In this document: piece after piece, positions 44,614 to 53,691 of the stretch
How positions within the stretch are numbered: position 1 is the stretch's first letter
Layout: each line of letters starts with the position of its first letter
Assembly: GCA_014238065.1 (NCBI GenBank)
Contig: JABABU010000026.1
Coordinates: forward strand, 62,001-126,000
DNA length: 64,000 nt
Origin: Actinomycetota bacterium
GTDB lineage: Bacteria > Actinomycetota > Acidimicrobiia > Acidimicrobiales > Poriferisodalaceae
Direction: 5' to 3'
The notes under the pieces: generated by a model
What the model saw: the letters and a program-made list of their open reading frames with translations, nothing else
Told to the model about the DNA's origin: nothing
Databases searched by the model: none
Translations under genes and position numbers: made by a program

Positions 44614-44710
44614 CAGCGCTCCCCTGCCTCAGTTCCACGCGAGGCTACCGCGGAAGAATCTGAGGTGAGAACTGGTCAGATAACCACTGTGAGTGCTATA
44701 CAAACCCCCC

Positions 44711-44995
44711 ATGTTGGGGACCGATGCCACGTTGAGTGCGCTTCTTGTGTTCGTGGTTCTGGCCGGAACGATCGCTTTCGCAGGTGGAGTGTTGGTGACG
44801 CGCACACGCCGAATCGTTACGCTGAACCATCGCCAGGGGCATCGTGGTCGCGAACACGAACTCCACTGGGCCGCCATTCGGCTCCGTAGCAACGGCCACA
44901 AAGGAGCCGATCTTCAAGAGATGTTGTGCACACTCACGAACTGCACCCCGCAGCAAGCCGACGACGCCATCGTTCGTGTAGGCGCAGACGTCTGA
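44711..44995 (+). CDS. small membrane protein, hypothetical
   Basis: This 94-residue protein begins with one hydrophobic segment (LSALLVFVVLAGTIAFAGGV), then a basic, Arg/His-rich cytoplasmic part with a short predicted helix (GADLQEMLCTLTNCTPQQAD). I do not recognise the family. TATACA just upstream of the ATG at 44711 could be a -10 element. The gene diverges from the aminotransferase and converges with the DUF1501 gene. Confidence 0.55.
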   Translation: MLGTDATLSALLVFVVLAGTIAFAGGVLVTRTRRIVTLNHRQGHRGREHELHWAAIRLRSNGHKGADLQEMLCTLTNCTPQQADDAIVRVGADV

Positions 44996-45010
44996 CCCCC
45001 AAGACTCCAG

Positions 45011-47080
45011 CTACGCCGCTATGCCGATGACCCTTCCTGGCACCGTCTGAGCGCCGAGAGATCCATGGAAAGCGGCATCGCCGAAGGCGAAGATCCCACC
45101 ATCATCGGCAACCAGCCAATAGCCCTTTCCTGACGGCGTTGCGGTCATGTTCACCACCGGCCGCGCCAGTTGGATCCCACCCGTCGATCCATGGAAGGTG
45201 GCGTCGCCGAAGGCGAAGATCCCACCATCATCGGCAACCAGCCAATAGCCCCTCCCCGTAGCGGTGCCTGCCATACCGACAACCGGGCGGCGCAGACGGA
45301 TCCCCCCTGTCGATCCATGGAACCGCGATGACCCGAACGAGAACACACCGCCGTCACTCGCAACGAACCAGTAACCCCGGCCATTCGGGTGCGGCGCCAT
45401 ACCGACAACCGGTTGTCGGAGATTGAGTCCGCCAGTCGACCCATAGAAGCCGACGTTGCCGAAGGAAAACACACCACCATCACCACCGAGAAGCCAGTAA
45501 CCGTCACCATCGGGATGCACTGCCATGTCGACCATGGGAGCATCGAGGTTCGTGCCGGCCATCGAGCCGAGGTACGGCGCATCACCAAACGGTTCGATCG
45601 CGCCGCCGGTCGTACACAACCAGTATCCAGCCCCAGCAGGGTTCGGCTCGAGCGCAGCGACCATGCCAGCGGCACCACCCCCATAGCTCGGGTGATGACC
45701 GAAGTTGAAGACCCCGCCCGCATCGGTCGTGATGATGTACCCCTGATGCGCTTCAGGATCCGGAGGCGGATTGATGATGTCGCGATTCCCGGGAGAGCCA
45801 CGGAACAGCGGCAAGGACTCGAAGCTGCCCTCGAGCACCTGATTGCTGTCGGATCGCAACCACGTGTCGAGCACCGTTGCATACATCGACCGGAAGTCCA
45901 CCTCTGGTCGAAGATTGCCCCGACTGTCGAGGTTCGTGAGCGACGGGTACTGTCCGACGAGCCCACCGGCCACCTTCGACCCGATCACAAACGCGCAGCT
46001 GGCCGTTCCGTGATCGGTGCCTCTTGACCCATTGATCTCGGGTCGACGTCCAAACTCCGAGAACGTGACCACAGTCACCCGGCTGGCAAATCGGGCATCG
46101 AGGTTGTCGAAAAACTGTTGGATGCCACGGTCGAAATCGGTCAGCCGACTCTGGTGCGAACCAGCCTGGCCTCCGTGGGTGTCGAAGCCGCCGAGCGAAA
46201 CACCGAGGACACGCACACCAACGTCGGCACTGATCAGGCGAGCGGCTCGCGCCATCTGACGTTCGAACGTCGACCCGCTGAGCCCGGGTCCCTCATAGGC
46301 CGGTGACAGTCGGCCCGCAAGCGCCAGCGCCTCCATCCCGGCGCCGCTCACCGCATCGGCCCACCGGCCGCGGGGATGAGCTTCGGCTGCAAAGGCCCTG
46401 TATGCGTCATACATCCTGAGATCGTCAGCATCGTCGTCGAGTCCGAAGTTCGCGCCTCCGTTGAGCGACAGCCCGATCGCCGCGGCATTCCGACCTCGTA
46501 AGTGCAACGGGATCGTGCTGTCGAAGACAACCGCCTCGAGTTCAGTTCGGCCATTCCCGAGGCCGTCGAGCCAGCGACCGAGCCAACCATCGGTCGCTGG
46601 CTCGCTCGGGTCGCTCCCTGCTCTGCCGTTGTGCCAGTGAGCAATCGAGTCGAAGTGACTCAGCGAAGGGTCGGCGTACCCGATTCCCTGAACAATGGCG
46701 ACTTGACCCATGTCCCAGCGTTGTTTGACCGAGGACAGCGCAGGATGGAGGGCGACCCCGTCGCCGAGGTGGAGGACCTCGTCATGGTCGTAGGCCAGGT
46801 TCCCTCGGAGATCGCGGTAACGCCCCTGCCCGATGGGGACCAACGTGTTCATACCGTCGTTGCCGCCGCCGAGCTGCACCATCACGACGACACCTTCGTC
46901 GTGCGCGAGACGCTGGCCGGCCAGAGCCTCGTACTTCCCGACCATGGGTCCCACGGTGGCAACCGTCATACCCGCGGCCGACATCTGCAGGAAACGCCGA
47001 CGGGTCATGCCCCACCGCGAACAGTCGTTTGGGACAGACAAGGCCCTCTGAATGTCCTCGAATTCTGGTTGGCGGCTCAT
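45011..47080 (-). CDS. Tat-exported DUF1501 protein with C-terminal 42-residue repeats
   Basis: This 689-residue protein starts with a twin-arginine signal (MTRRRFLQMSAAGMTVATV, near residues 25-43), then a DUF1501 domain (residues about 55-425: VVMVQLGGGNDGMNTLVP, SHFDSIAHWH, LGVSLGGFDTHGGQ, VVTFSEFGRRPEINGSRGTD). DUF1501 belongs to the alkaline phosphatase/sulfatase-like superfamily. After residue 445 come about five copies of a 42-residue unit of the type GYWLVADDGGIFAFGDATFH. Those repeats are frequent in Acidimicrobiia secreted proteins and probably form a beta-propeller-like surface domain. The gene follows a DUF1800 gene with 13 bases between, the usual partner. Confidence 0.88.
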   Translation of the reverse strand: MSRQPEFEDIQRALSVPNDCSRWGMTRRRFLQMSAAGMTVATVGPMVGKYEALAGQRLAHDEGVVVMVQLGGGNDGMNTLVPIGQGRYRDLRGNLAYDHDEVLHLGDGVALHPALSSVKQRWDMGQVAIVQGIGYADPSLSHFDSIAHWHNGRAGSDPSEPATDGWLGRWLDGLGNGRTELEAVVFDSTIPLHLRGRNAAAIGLSLNGGANFGLDDDADDLRMYDAYRAFAAEAHPRGRWADAVSGAGMEALALAGRLSPAYEGPGLSGSTFERQMARAARLISADVGVRVLGVSLGGFDTHGGQAGSHQSRLTDFDRGIQQFFDNLDARFASRVTVVTFSEFGRRPEINGSRGTDHGTASCAFVIGSKVAGGLVGQYPSLTNLDSRGNLRPEVDFRSMYATVLDTWLRSDSNQVLEGSFESLPLFRGSPGNRDIINPPPDPEAHQGYIITTDAGGVFNFGHHPSYGGGAAGMVAALEPNPAGAGYWLCTTGGAIEPFGDAPYLGSMAGTNLDAPMVDMAVHPDGDGYWLLGGDGGVFSFGNVGFYGSTGGLNLRQPVVGMAPHPNGRGYWFVASDGGVFSFGSSRFHGSTGGIRLRRPVVGMAGTATGRGYWLVADDGGIFAFGDATFHGSTGGIQLARPVVNMTATPSGKGYWLVADDGGIFAFGDAAFHGSLGAQTVPGRVIGIAA
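45078..45125. repeat. 48-base direct repeat, copy 1 (within the DUF1501 gene)
   Basis: This stretch is identical to 45204-45251, exactly 126 bases away, the length of one 42-residue protein repeat. The identity at third codon positions suggests recent duplication or gene conversion between repeat units. Confidence 0.85.
45204..45251. repeat. 48-base direct repeat, copy 2 (within the DUF1501 gene)
   Basis: Identical to 45078-45125; see that entry. The flanking bases within each unit have diverged, so the identity is local. Confidence 0.85.
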
Positions 47081-47093
47081 TGAATCCTCTCCT

Positions 47094-48380
47094 TCAGGCG
47101 ACCTGGATCTCAGGCGTCAACATCGTCAACGTCAGCAAGTTGGCGTGTTGTGGCCACTCCCACGTGGCTCGTTCTGCGTACAGATAGTCCTCGAGGGCCG
47201 CCCGGGTCGTGTTCGACGCATCGGAGATGCCGAAGAAGTGGAGCGCGAACGCCACGGCCATCGGCACGCCCTCTGTCTCGATCTCGTTCAGGTGGTCCCT
47301 GTTCGTTGCTTTCCAGGCGAGGTGCCTCGCAAATTCAGCCTTGGCCCAGATCGATCTGGCCGAGAGCCAGAAGTCGTTGAGCTGCCACCCTGAGGGGTTC
47401 GGCGGGTAGAACAGATCCTGACCCATCTCCTCCAGCCACCAGTCGGGGCGTGCCTCATCGAAGGTCGAGCCGGCCCCGACCATGCACTGGATCATGTATT
47501 CGATCGGCGAGCGGACGACAGCTTGTCTTGCCCTCAGGCTCCAGAACTCCGGGTGCAGGAAGATGTCGCGTACCAGGAGGCCGACGTTGAGATCGTTGGC
47601 TCGGAATCTCGACGCCAGCGGAGCGATGATGGCGTCGTCAGGCCCCTCGTAGGCGAAGAATTCCCAGAGCTTCTTGACGATGAACTTCGAAGAGGCGACC
47701 TGCTTCGACCCGAGCAAGATCTCGTCGATCACCTCCGGACCGTTCCAGTTCCTGGTATTGCCGAAGATCGTCTTGTTCCTGTAGTCGTGGTGATAAGTCT
47801 GGAACTCGTAGTACCGCTTCTCGTCGTCCATCATGTGACCGGTCCAGGCCTTGGCGACCTCGACGACGTCGTACTCGGTGTAGTTGCCGGGACCGAGTGT
47901 GTGGAGTTCCATGAGTTCGCGGGCGTAGTTCTCGTTCGGGTTCCCTGCCTTGTTCCTGAACCCGTCGAGGTACAGAATCATCGCTGGGTCGGTGGCCGTT
48001 GCGTGGACCAAGTCGCGGAAACTTCCGAGGCCCTGCAAACGGAAAAGGTGGTTCTGATCCCACGTCTGGGCTGCGTAGTAGACGCGCTCGGCCGATGCTG
48101 CGAAGTGCGAGTGCCAGAAGAGCGTCAATTTCTCCTGCAGCGGACGAGGCACCGTCATCATCCGCTCCATCCACCAGTTGCGGAGGTCTCGAATCTGTCG
48201 CCACCGCGACCCCTCGGGATCGGCGATGTCCGCCGGCGGCTGAGCTGGCGGGTTGGCAGAGAAGTCGGTGACGAGCGAGACACCGCCTACCCGGTCGAGA
48301 GCCATCAGCTGTGTCACGTCACTCTCGCGAACGGCAAACCCCGCTCGACGCAGCAAGTGGACGGCATCGTCGCGAATCAT
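47094..48380 (-). CDS. DUF1800 protein
   Basis: This 428-residue DUF1800 protein has the family landmarks HLLRRAGFAVRESDVTQLMA at the N-terminus, WWMERMMTVPRPLQEKLTLF, FWHSHFAAS, NENYARELMELHTLGPGNY, EVAKAWTGH and PSGWQLNDFWLS. The biochemical role is unknown; it is usually encoded next to DUF1501 proteins, as here, and may act with them at the cell surface. No signal peptide is obvious from the chosen ATG at 48380, which has AGGAGGGG just upstream. A longer frame to 48605 has no domain character. Confidence 0.88.
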   Translation of the reverse strand: MIRDDAVHLLRRAGFAVRESDVTQLMALDRVGGVSLVTDFSANPPAQPPADIADPEGSRWRQIRDLRNWWMERMMTVPRPLQEKLTLFWHSHFAASAERVYYAAQTWDQNHLFRLQGLGSFRDLVHATATDPAMILYLDGFRNKAGNPNENYARELMELHTLGPGNYTEYDVVEVAKAWTGHMMDDEKRYYEFQTYHHDYRNKTIFGNTRNWNGPEVIDEILLGSKQVASSKFIVKKLWEFFAYEGPDDAIIAPLASRFRANDLNVGLLVRDIFLHPEFWSLRARQAVVRSPIEYMIQCMVGAGSTFDEARPDWWLEEMGQDLFYPPNPSGWQLNDFWLSARSIWAKAEFARHLAWKATNRDHLNEIETEGVPMAVAFALHFFGISDASNTTRAALEDYLYAERATWEWPQHANLLTLTMLTPEIQVA

Positions 48381-48607
48381 GTCCCCTCCTGAGGGCAAAA
48401 GATCCCGACCCACGCCTGTCATCAATTTGTAACACAAGGTGCGGATCGGTAGACATCGGTCCACAAGGGAAACTGCTCGCCCGCCCTGTGTGGTGGTCCC
48501 GTTCTCATCGGAGACCGCGAACTTCGACTTGAGCACCGAGCGGGCAGATTGTCGCTGTCCGTGAGCCGCAATACATAGAAGGGCATGACGCGGCAGAATC
48601 TTCACCT
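48381..48607. promoter_or_regulatory. divergent gap between DUF1800 and ilvA
   Basis: The 227 bases hold no gene. Around 48427 an AT-rich patch contains TTGTGTTACAA on the minus strand, a short inverted repeat that could be part of the promoter for the DUF1800/DUF1501 pair. GCAATACATAG near 48570 could be a -10 region for ilvA. Confidence 0.35.
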
Positions 48608-49855
48608 ATGACCACCAAATCAGAAAGCTCACAGCCCGAGCCGCGATCGGTGGACGTGCTCGCCGCAGCCCAGAGGCTCGGTGAGGACATCGTGCGGACA
48701 CCGACGCTCTGGTCCGAGACGCTCTCGGACATGTTGGGCGCCGAGATCTACTTGAAATTCGAGAACCTGCAGTTCACTGCTTCGTTCAAGGAACGAGGAG
48801 CCAGAAACAAGCTGCTCCTCCTGACCGACGACGAAGCTGCGAACGGCGTCGTCGCAATGTCAGCCGGCAATCACGCGCAGGGCGTCGCCCGCCATGCCGG
48901 GTTGCTCGGCATCCCCGCCACCATCGTGATGCCAGAGGGCACGCCGAACACCAAAGTCGAGCAGACGTCGCGGCTCGGCGCCGATGTGCGTCTGGTCGGA
49001 GAAACGCTCCGCGAATCGACGGCGGAGGCCATTGCGCTCGCGTCAAGGGATGGAATGTTGTTCGTCCACCCCTTCGACGATCCGGCGGTGATCGCCGGCC
49101 AAGGCACCGTCTCTCTTGAGATGCTCGCCGATGCCGGTCCACTCGACGCCATCCTCGTCCCGACAGGAGGTGGCGGCCTGCTGGCCGGTATCGGCCTCGG
49201 TGTAGCTGCACTGTCGGACAATCCCCGCCTCATCGGCGTGCAGACGTCGAGTTACCCCGCCATGGCCGACCTGTTCGCCGAACGATCATCGAACAGGTCA
49301 GCACCTGCAACGCTCGCCGAAGGCATCGCCGTCAGGGAACCCGGCAAAATGAGCGCAGCGATCGCTAGGCGCCACGCCGAACAGATCGTCACCGTCGAGG
49401 AATCACACATCGAGGACGCGATCGCGATGCTGCTCGACATCGAGAAGACCGTTGTCGAAGGTGCCGGGGCGGCCGGAATCGCCGCTCTGCTGGCCCACAG
49501 GAACCTGGTTGCCGGCCAGCGCGTCGGTGTGGTGCTCACCGGAGGCAACATCGACACCCGCCTCTTGACAAACGTGCTGATGCGTCGCCTTGGTCGCGAC
49601 GGCAGGATCACCGCGCTTCGAATTCTGCTGACCGACAGGCCGGGCCGACTCGCAGCAGTCGCGAAGGTACTTGGTGACGCCGGCGCCAACGTGATCGAAC
49701 TGTCACACCACAGGATGTCGAGTCATGTCGCCGCAACTGCAGCCGAACTTGACGTGGTGATCGAGACCAGAGGAAGGGAACACACAGAGGCTGTCATTGC
49801 CGCGCTGCGTGCCGCGAAGATCATGGTCGAGTTCGAGGACGCCGAAGAGGAGTAG
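48608..49855 (+). CDS. ilvA: threonine ammonia-lyase
   Basis: This 415-residue PLP enzyme converts threonine to 2-oxobutyrate. The PLP lysine lies in FTASFKERGARNKL (near residue 62), the phosphate-binding loop in VPTGGGGLLAGIG, and the C-terminal third is an ACT domain beginning LRILLTDRPGRLAAVAKVLG, where effectors bind. With a single ACT domain it resembles the TdcB/short IlvA type. It converges with the serine hydrolase gene, leaving four bases between stops. Confidence 0.92.
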   Translation: MTTKSESSQPEPRSVDVLAAAQRLGEDIVRTPTLWSETLSDMLGAEIYLKFENLQFTASFKERGARNKLLLLTDDEAANGVVAMSAGNHAQGVARHAGLLGIPATIVMPEGTPNTKVEQTSRLGADVRLVGETLRESTAEAIALASRDGMLFVHPFDDPAVIAGQGTVSLEMLADAGPLDAILVPTGGGGLLAGIGLGVAALSDNPRLIGVQTSSYPAMADLFAERSSNRSAPATLAEGIAVREPGKMSAAIARRHAEQIVTVEESHIEDAIAMLLDIEKTVVEGAGAAGIAALLAHRNLVAGQRVGVVLTGGNIDTRLLTNVLMRRLGRDGRITALRILLTDRPGRLAAVAKVLGDAGANVIELSHHRMSSHVAATAAELDVVIETRGREHTEAVIAALRAAKIMVEFEDAEEE

Positions 49856-49859
49856 TGGA

Positions 49860-50672
49860 TCAGCCCAGTTCGGCGAGAACAGCGTCGGAAAACCTGGGCC
49901 AGATCTCCGAGACCCAGTCGCCGAAGTCGCGGTCGGTGAGAACCGCCACAGCCATGTTCGCCTCACGGTCGACCCACAGAAAGCCGCCGGCCCGGCCGAA
50001 GTGCCCGAATGTGCCCGGCGAGTTCGCGGACCCCGTCCAGTGCGGTGATTTGGTGCCGCGTATCTCGACGCCGAGGCCCCAGGAGTTCGGAGCTTGAAGT
50101 CCGTAGCCGGGCAGGACCCCGGGCAGGTCGGGGAAGGTCGGAGTCGTCATTTCGTCCATTGTCGACGAGTCGAGCAGCGTTCCATCTGAGCTGAGCAGAC
50201 ACTGAGCGACCTTGAGCAGATCGGCAACCGTGGAGATCGCCCCATGGGCCGGTGATCCCGACAGAAGCGTCCGCTCGAGCCCGAGAGGTGAAAGCGCTTC
50301 GTGAAAGTATTCTTCGAATGTCATCTCCGACTGTTCGGCAACCAGATCTCCGAGGACGTCGTAGGCGGAATTCGAGTAGATACGCCTCGTACCTGGCTCA
50401 GTCATCAATCGCCGCTGGTCAGCAGCGAGCCCCGAAGCATGAGACAGCAGATGCCGAACCGTCGAATGTGGAGGCCCCGCCGTCGACTCGAGTTCGACGA
50501 GTCCCTCTTCGACGGCGACCATCACCGCCATGGCAGTCAATGGCTTCGTCACCGAAGCAAGTGACAACGGGACGCTCACGTTTGGGCCGTGCCGATGATC
50601 GCCCTGGTCATCGATCACACCGGCCGCGACAGTCGTAGCCGGCCAATCGGCCAGGAGATCGAAGGCTTTCAC
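49860..50672 (-). CDS. beta-lactamase-family serine hydrolase
   Basis: This 270-residue protein has the class C beta-lactamase/penicillin-binding-like fold: SLASVTKPLTAMAV holds the SxxK pair, HLLSHASGL and RRIYSNSAYDVLG the YxN motif, and TFGHFGRAGGFLWVD the third motif in the HxG form. Members include esterases and peptidoglycan peptidases. No signal peptide is seen. I chose the GTG at 50672, which lies just after the upstream stop; a longer frame reaching 51218 lies inside the upstream gene. Confidence 0.83.
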   Translation of the reverse strand: MKAFDLLADWPATTVAAGVIDDQGDHRHGPNVSVPLSLASVTKPLTAMAVMVAVEEGLVELESTAGPPHSTVRHLLSHASGLAADQRRLMTEPGTRRIYSNSAYDVLGDLVAEQSEMTFEEYFHEALSPLGLERTLLSGSPAHGAISTVADLLKVAQCLLSSDGTLLDSSTMDEMTTPTFPDLPGVLPGYGLQAPNSWGLGVEIRGTKSPHWTGSANSPGTFGHFGRAGGFLWVDREANMAVAVLTDRDFGDWVSEIWPRFSDAVLAELG

Positions 50673-50689
50673 CAGACCGAAGGTACCGG

Positions 50690-51916
50690 CTAGTCGGCCT
50701 CTGCCGACGACAACGCCGCCAGCTGAAGACCGTTTGGCGAGTCGAGGGAGATCGGAATGGGTACCACGACCTCGACACCGGACTCTCGGTGATAGGCCAC
50801 GATGTCGGCGCCGACGCTCACGAACACCCACGCGCCATCGGGACTGAACGTGGCCCCCCGCCCCTGACCGATGCCGAGAGCTTCGACGGTTCCCGTGTTC
50901 AAGTCCCACAGTGCAGGGCTTCCGAGGTCGTTCGACACACCGAGCACGGCATCGAGTTCGGGCGACGTCGTGTCCTCGAGCCACCACAACGCACTGATCT
51001 CGAACCCTGTCGGAAGCTCGTGCGAGGTAGCTGTCTGTGCCATGAGGTCGAGCCTCGTCACCGTGCAGTCGAGGAGCGGGCCACATTGCCTGGCGAGTAC
51101 GAATCCATTCCGCGCCGCGATGAGCTCGCCGTGCGTCAGCCACTCGTACCTGTCGCCCGACTCGATGTAGATACCTCCCGCCCCTCCAGCTCCAACCAGC
51201 AGCGCATCGCCGTACCAACCAAACGGAAATGTGCGGGCCGGAACCGTCGGCAACCGTGTGCGAACTCCCTCGAAATCGATTCTGAACGGTGTCGTTTCAC
51301 GATCGCCGACGAACGCGTCAGTCGTCCACAGCTCATTGTCGCCGACGGCCTGGACAACACCCCTGATATCGAGCAGGGTGCGCTCGCCGCGGACGCTGAC
51401 CGCGTAATAGTCACCGAGACTCTGTACCACCAGCTTCGACCCGGCGCTGACGATTCTCTCGACCAGCGGCACACCCACATCACGGAGATCGAGTTCGGTG
51501 GCACCAGCGTTGTCGACGTCGACGACAATCACCTTCCGCTCGTTGAAGGTCCACAACACGAGCTGAGTGTTCGTCGGGTTCTCGGCAAACGCAGCAGCCG
51601 GCACCACAGGTGCCGTCGGGGTCGTCGCTTCGGCCACGACGCTGGGGGTCGCCGTCCCCCCCTGACCCGGCACCGGCGTCGGATCGATGACCGTCGTGGT
51701 CGTGACGAAGACCGTCACATCCTGAGCAGCCGGTTCTTCTTCAGCGGATCGGGACACGATCGACCCGATGAGCGTGACGAGGAGAATCCCGCCCCCGATG
51801 ATCACGACAACCATGAGCGCGCGTTGTACGCCCGGAGACACGGTGACAACCTCGACCTCGTCATCGACCCGCAGCTGATCGACGTCAGCCTCGGAGTTGT
51901 CGACGTCGATGATCAT
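50690..51916 (-). CDS. membrane-anchored extracellular protein, hypothetical
   Basis: I do not recognise a named family. The 408-residue protein has a cytoplasmic acidic N-terminus, one membrane helix (ALMVVVIIGGGILLVTLIGS, residues about 34-53), a Thr/Pro/Val-rich linker (residues 70-110), and an extracytoplasmic part of repeated strand-turn units such as LVLWTFNERKVIVVDVDNAG and ATFSPDGAWVFVSVG that suggest a beta-propeller. A pair of Cys (CGPLLDC) could form a disulfide. It ends 17 bases before the serine hydrolase start. Confidence 0.7.
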   Translation of the reverse strand: MIIDVDNSEADVDQLRVDDEVEVVTVSPGVQRALMVVVIIGGGILLVTLIGSIVSRSAEEEPAAQDVTVFVTTTTVIDPTPVPGQGGTATPSVVAEATTPTAPVVPAAAFAENPTNTQLVLWTFNERKVIVVDVDNAGATELDLRDVGVPLVERIVSAGSKLVVQSLGDYYAVSVRGERTLLDIRGVVQAVGDNELWTTDAFVGDRETTPFRIDFEGVRTRLPTVPARTFPFGWYGDALLVGAGGAGGIYIESGDRYEWLTHGELIAARNGFVLARQCGPLLDCTVTRLDLMAQTATSHELPTGFEISALWWLEDTTSPELDAVLGVSNDLGSPALWDLNTGTVEALGIGQGRGATFSPDGAWVFVSVGADIVAYHRESGVEVVVPIPISLDSPNGLQLAALSSAEAD

Positions 51917-51958
51917 CTCCAGACGCTAGCGCCACCACATTTCTCGGGAGCATCGGGG

Positions 51959-52486
51959 TCAACCCTCGATCGAGCCTGCACCATCTTGGTGAGTCCACGT
52001 CCACGCCTTGCCGGCCCGCCAGTCGGCTATGCGAACCAGATGACTCGGGAGCATCGGCTCCGGCAGCTCATCGGGGTGGAAGAGGCCAACCTCGAGCATC
52101 TCACCATCGTTGACGACAGGATCCTGATCGGTCGAGCCGAGGTACACGGTGGTCTGGATCCAATCCTGACCGTGCGGGCGCTCGTAGCGGGAGACGTAGA
52201 TGCCGAGCAAACCGGTAAGGGTGACCTCGACACCGGCTTCCTCCATCACCTCACGACGGGCTGCATCCTCGGGGTGTTCCCCGAAGTCCTGAAAGCCACC
52301 AGGGATGCACCAGTGCCCATACCAGGGCTCGTGCCCACGTTGCGCGAGCAGAATCAAACCACCGCGCTCGACCAGAACGTTGGCGGTGGGCCCCTGTTGA
52401 ACCAGCTTCCACAACGGACCGTGAATCGAACACGACGGCACGCCATTCGACTCGGAAGCGGCCAAGCCGCAGTGGTAGCAATGCAC
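51959..52486 (-). CDS. Nudix hydrolase with N-terminal zinc-ribbon-like segment
   Basis: This 175-residue protein has a full Nudix box, GGFQDFGEHPEDAARREVME then EAGV, with the metal-binding Glu residues present. The N-terminus MHCYHCGLAASESNGVPSCS carries CxxC and a third Cys, as in NudC-like ribbons but shorter. It likely hydrolyses a nucleoside diphosphate derivative; the substrate is unknown. It diverges from aroC. Confidence 0.85.
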   Translation of the reverse strand: MHCYHCGLAASESNGVPSCSIHGPLWKLVQQGPTANVLVERGGLILLAQRGHEPWYGHWCIPGGFQDFGEHPEDAARREVMEEAGVEVTLTGLLGIYVSRYERPHGQDWIQTTVYLGSTDQDPVVNDGEMLEVGLFHPDELPEPMLPSHLVRIADWRAGKAWTWTHQDGAGSIEG

Positions 52487-52541
52487 GTATGGACGTTAAC
52501 CGTGTCGTCGCAGCGGCCGCGGACATCTACCCTCGGTCACC

Positions 52542-53630
52542 GTGACCGGTAGTTCGTTCGGCGAGCGTTTTCGTATCAGCACCTTCGGCGAGAGCCATGG
52601 CGGAGGAGTCGGCGTCGTCATCGACGGCTGCCCACCTCGCTTGGCGCTCGACGTCGAACGAGTCCAGTTCGACCTCGACCGTCGGAGGCCCGGCCAGAGC
52701 CGCCTCGTAACACAACGCCAGGAAGCCGACACCGTCGAGGTCCTGTCGGGGATGTTCGAGGGCCGCACCCTCGGCTCGTCGCTCGCGATGCTGGTGCGAA
52801 ACACCGATGCGAGACCGAACGCATACGACCACATGAAGGACGTGTACCGACCATCGCACGCTGACTACACGACCGAGGCGAAGTTCGGAACACGGAACTG
52901 GCAGGGCGGTGGCCGTGCATCGGCCCGCGAGACCATTGGCCGCGTTGCGGGCGCTGCGGTGGCGCGCCAACTGCTCGAGACCGTTGCCGGTGTGGAGGTG
53001 CTGGCCTGGGTGTCTTCGGTCGCGTCGATCGCCGCAGAGGTCGATGTCGAGGCTGTCACTCTCGATGCGGTCGAAGCGGATGCAACACGATGCCCGGACG
53101 CTCAGGCGGCCTCGACGATGACTGACGCCATCGAGGAGGCGCGGCGCAATGGCGACTCACTTGGCGGCGTCGTGACCTGCGTCGCCCGCAATGTGCCCGC
53201 CGGTCTCGGTGAGCCCGTTTTCGACAAGCTCGATGCCGACCTCGCCAAGGCAATGATCTCGCTTCCCGCCGCGAAGGGTTTCGAGATCGGCAGTGGCTTT
53301 GGTGGCACGTTGATGACCGGCCTCCAGCACAATGATCCGTTCGAACCCGGCCCCGACGGCGCCCCCCGGACGACCACCAACCACTCGGGCGGCGTCCAAG
53401 GCGGTATCAGCAACGGCGCCGACATCGTCATGCGCGTTGCGTTCAAGCCGACCGGAACGATCAGCTCGGCTCAGAAGACAGTAGACAGGGACAACAATCC
53501 TGTGACGCTCGAAGCCAAGGGCCGTCACGATCCGTGTGTGCTCCCGAGAGCAGTGCCGATGGTCGAGGCCATGACGTTGCTCGTTCTCGCCGACCATTGG
53601 CTTCGCCAACAGTCCACCGACGTCCTCTGA
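52542..53630 (+). CDS. aroC: chorismate synthase
   Basis: AroC makes chorismate from EPSP with reduced FMN, the last shikimate-pathway step. The 362-residue protein has [18 protein letters not shown] at the N-terminus, [35 protein letters not shown] and [15 protein letters not shown], then [20 protein letters not shown] and the C-terminal [17 protein letters not shown]. It starts with GTG at 52542. The usual neighbours aroK and aroB are not in the window. Confidence 0.96.
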   Translation: MTGSSFGERFRISTFGESHGGGVGVVIDGCPPRLALDVERVQFDLDRRRPGQSRLVTQRQEADTVEVLSGMFEGRTLGSSLAMLVRNTDARPNAYDHMKDVYRPSHADYTTEAKFGTRNWQGGGRASARETIGRVAGAAVARQLLETVAGVEVLAWVSSVASIAAEVDVEAVTLDAVEADATRCPDAQAASTMTDAIEEARRNGDSLGGVVTCVARNVPAGLGEPVFDKLDADLAKAMISLPAAKGFEIGSGFGGTLMTGLQHNDPFEPGPDGAPRTTTNHSGGVQGGISNGADIVMRVAFKPTGTISSAQKTVDRDNNPVTLEAKGRHDPCVLPRAVPMVEAMTLLVLADHWLRQQSTDVL

Positions 53631-53691
53631 CCATGCACATCAACAGAATCTCGTTGCAAACCAACGCTCGTCGTGGGGATGTCGGCTGATC

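Noticed and set aside
45078..45450. Regularly spaced direct repeats, considered as CRISPR
   Set aside because: The period is 126 bases, the copies vary, and the sequence codes for 42-residue protein repeats in one open frame; no cas genes are present.
50789..52552. 587-codon plus-strand open frame
   Set aside because: Antisense to the membrane-anchored protein and the Nudix gene; no family motifs and no ribosome binding site.
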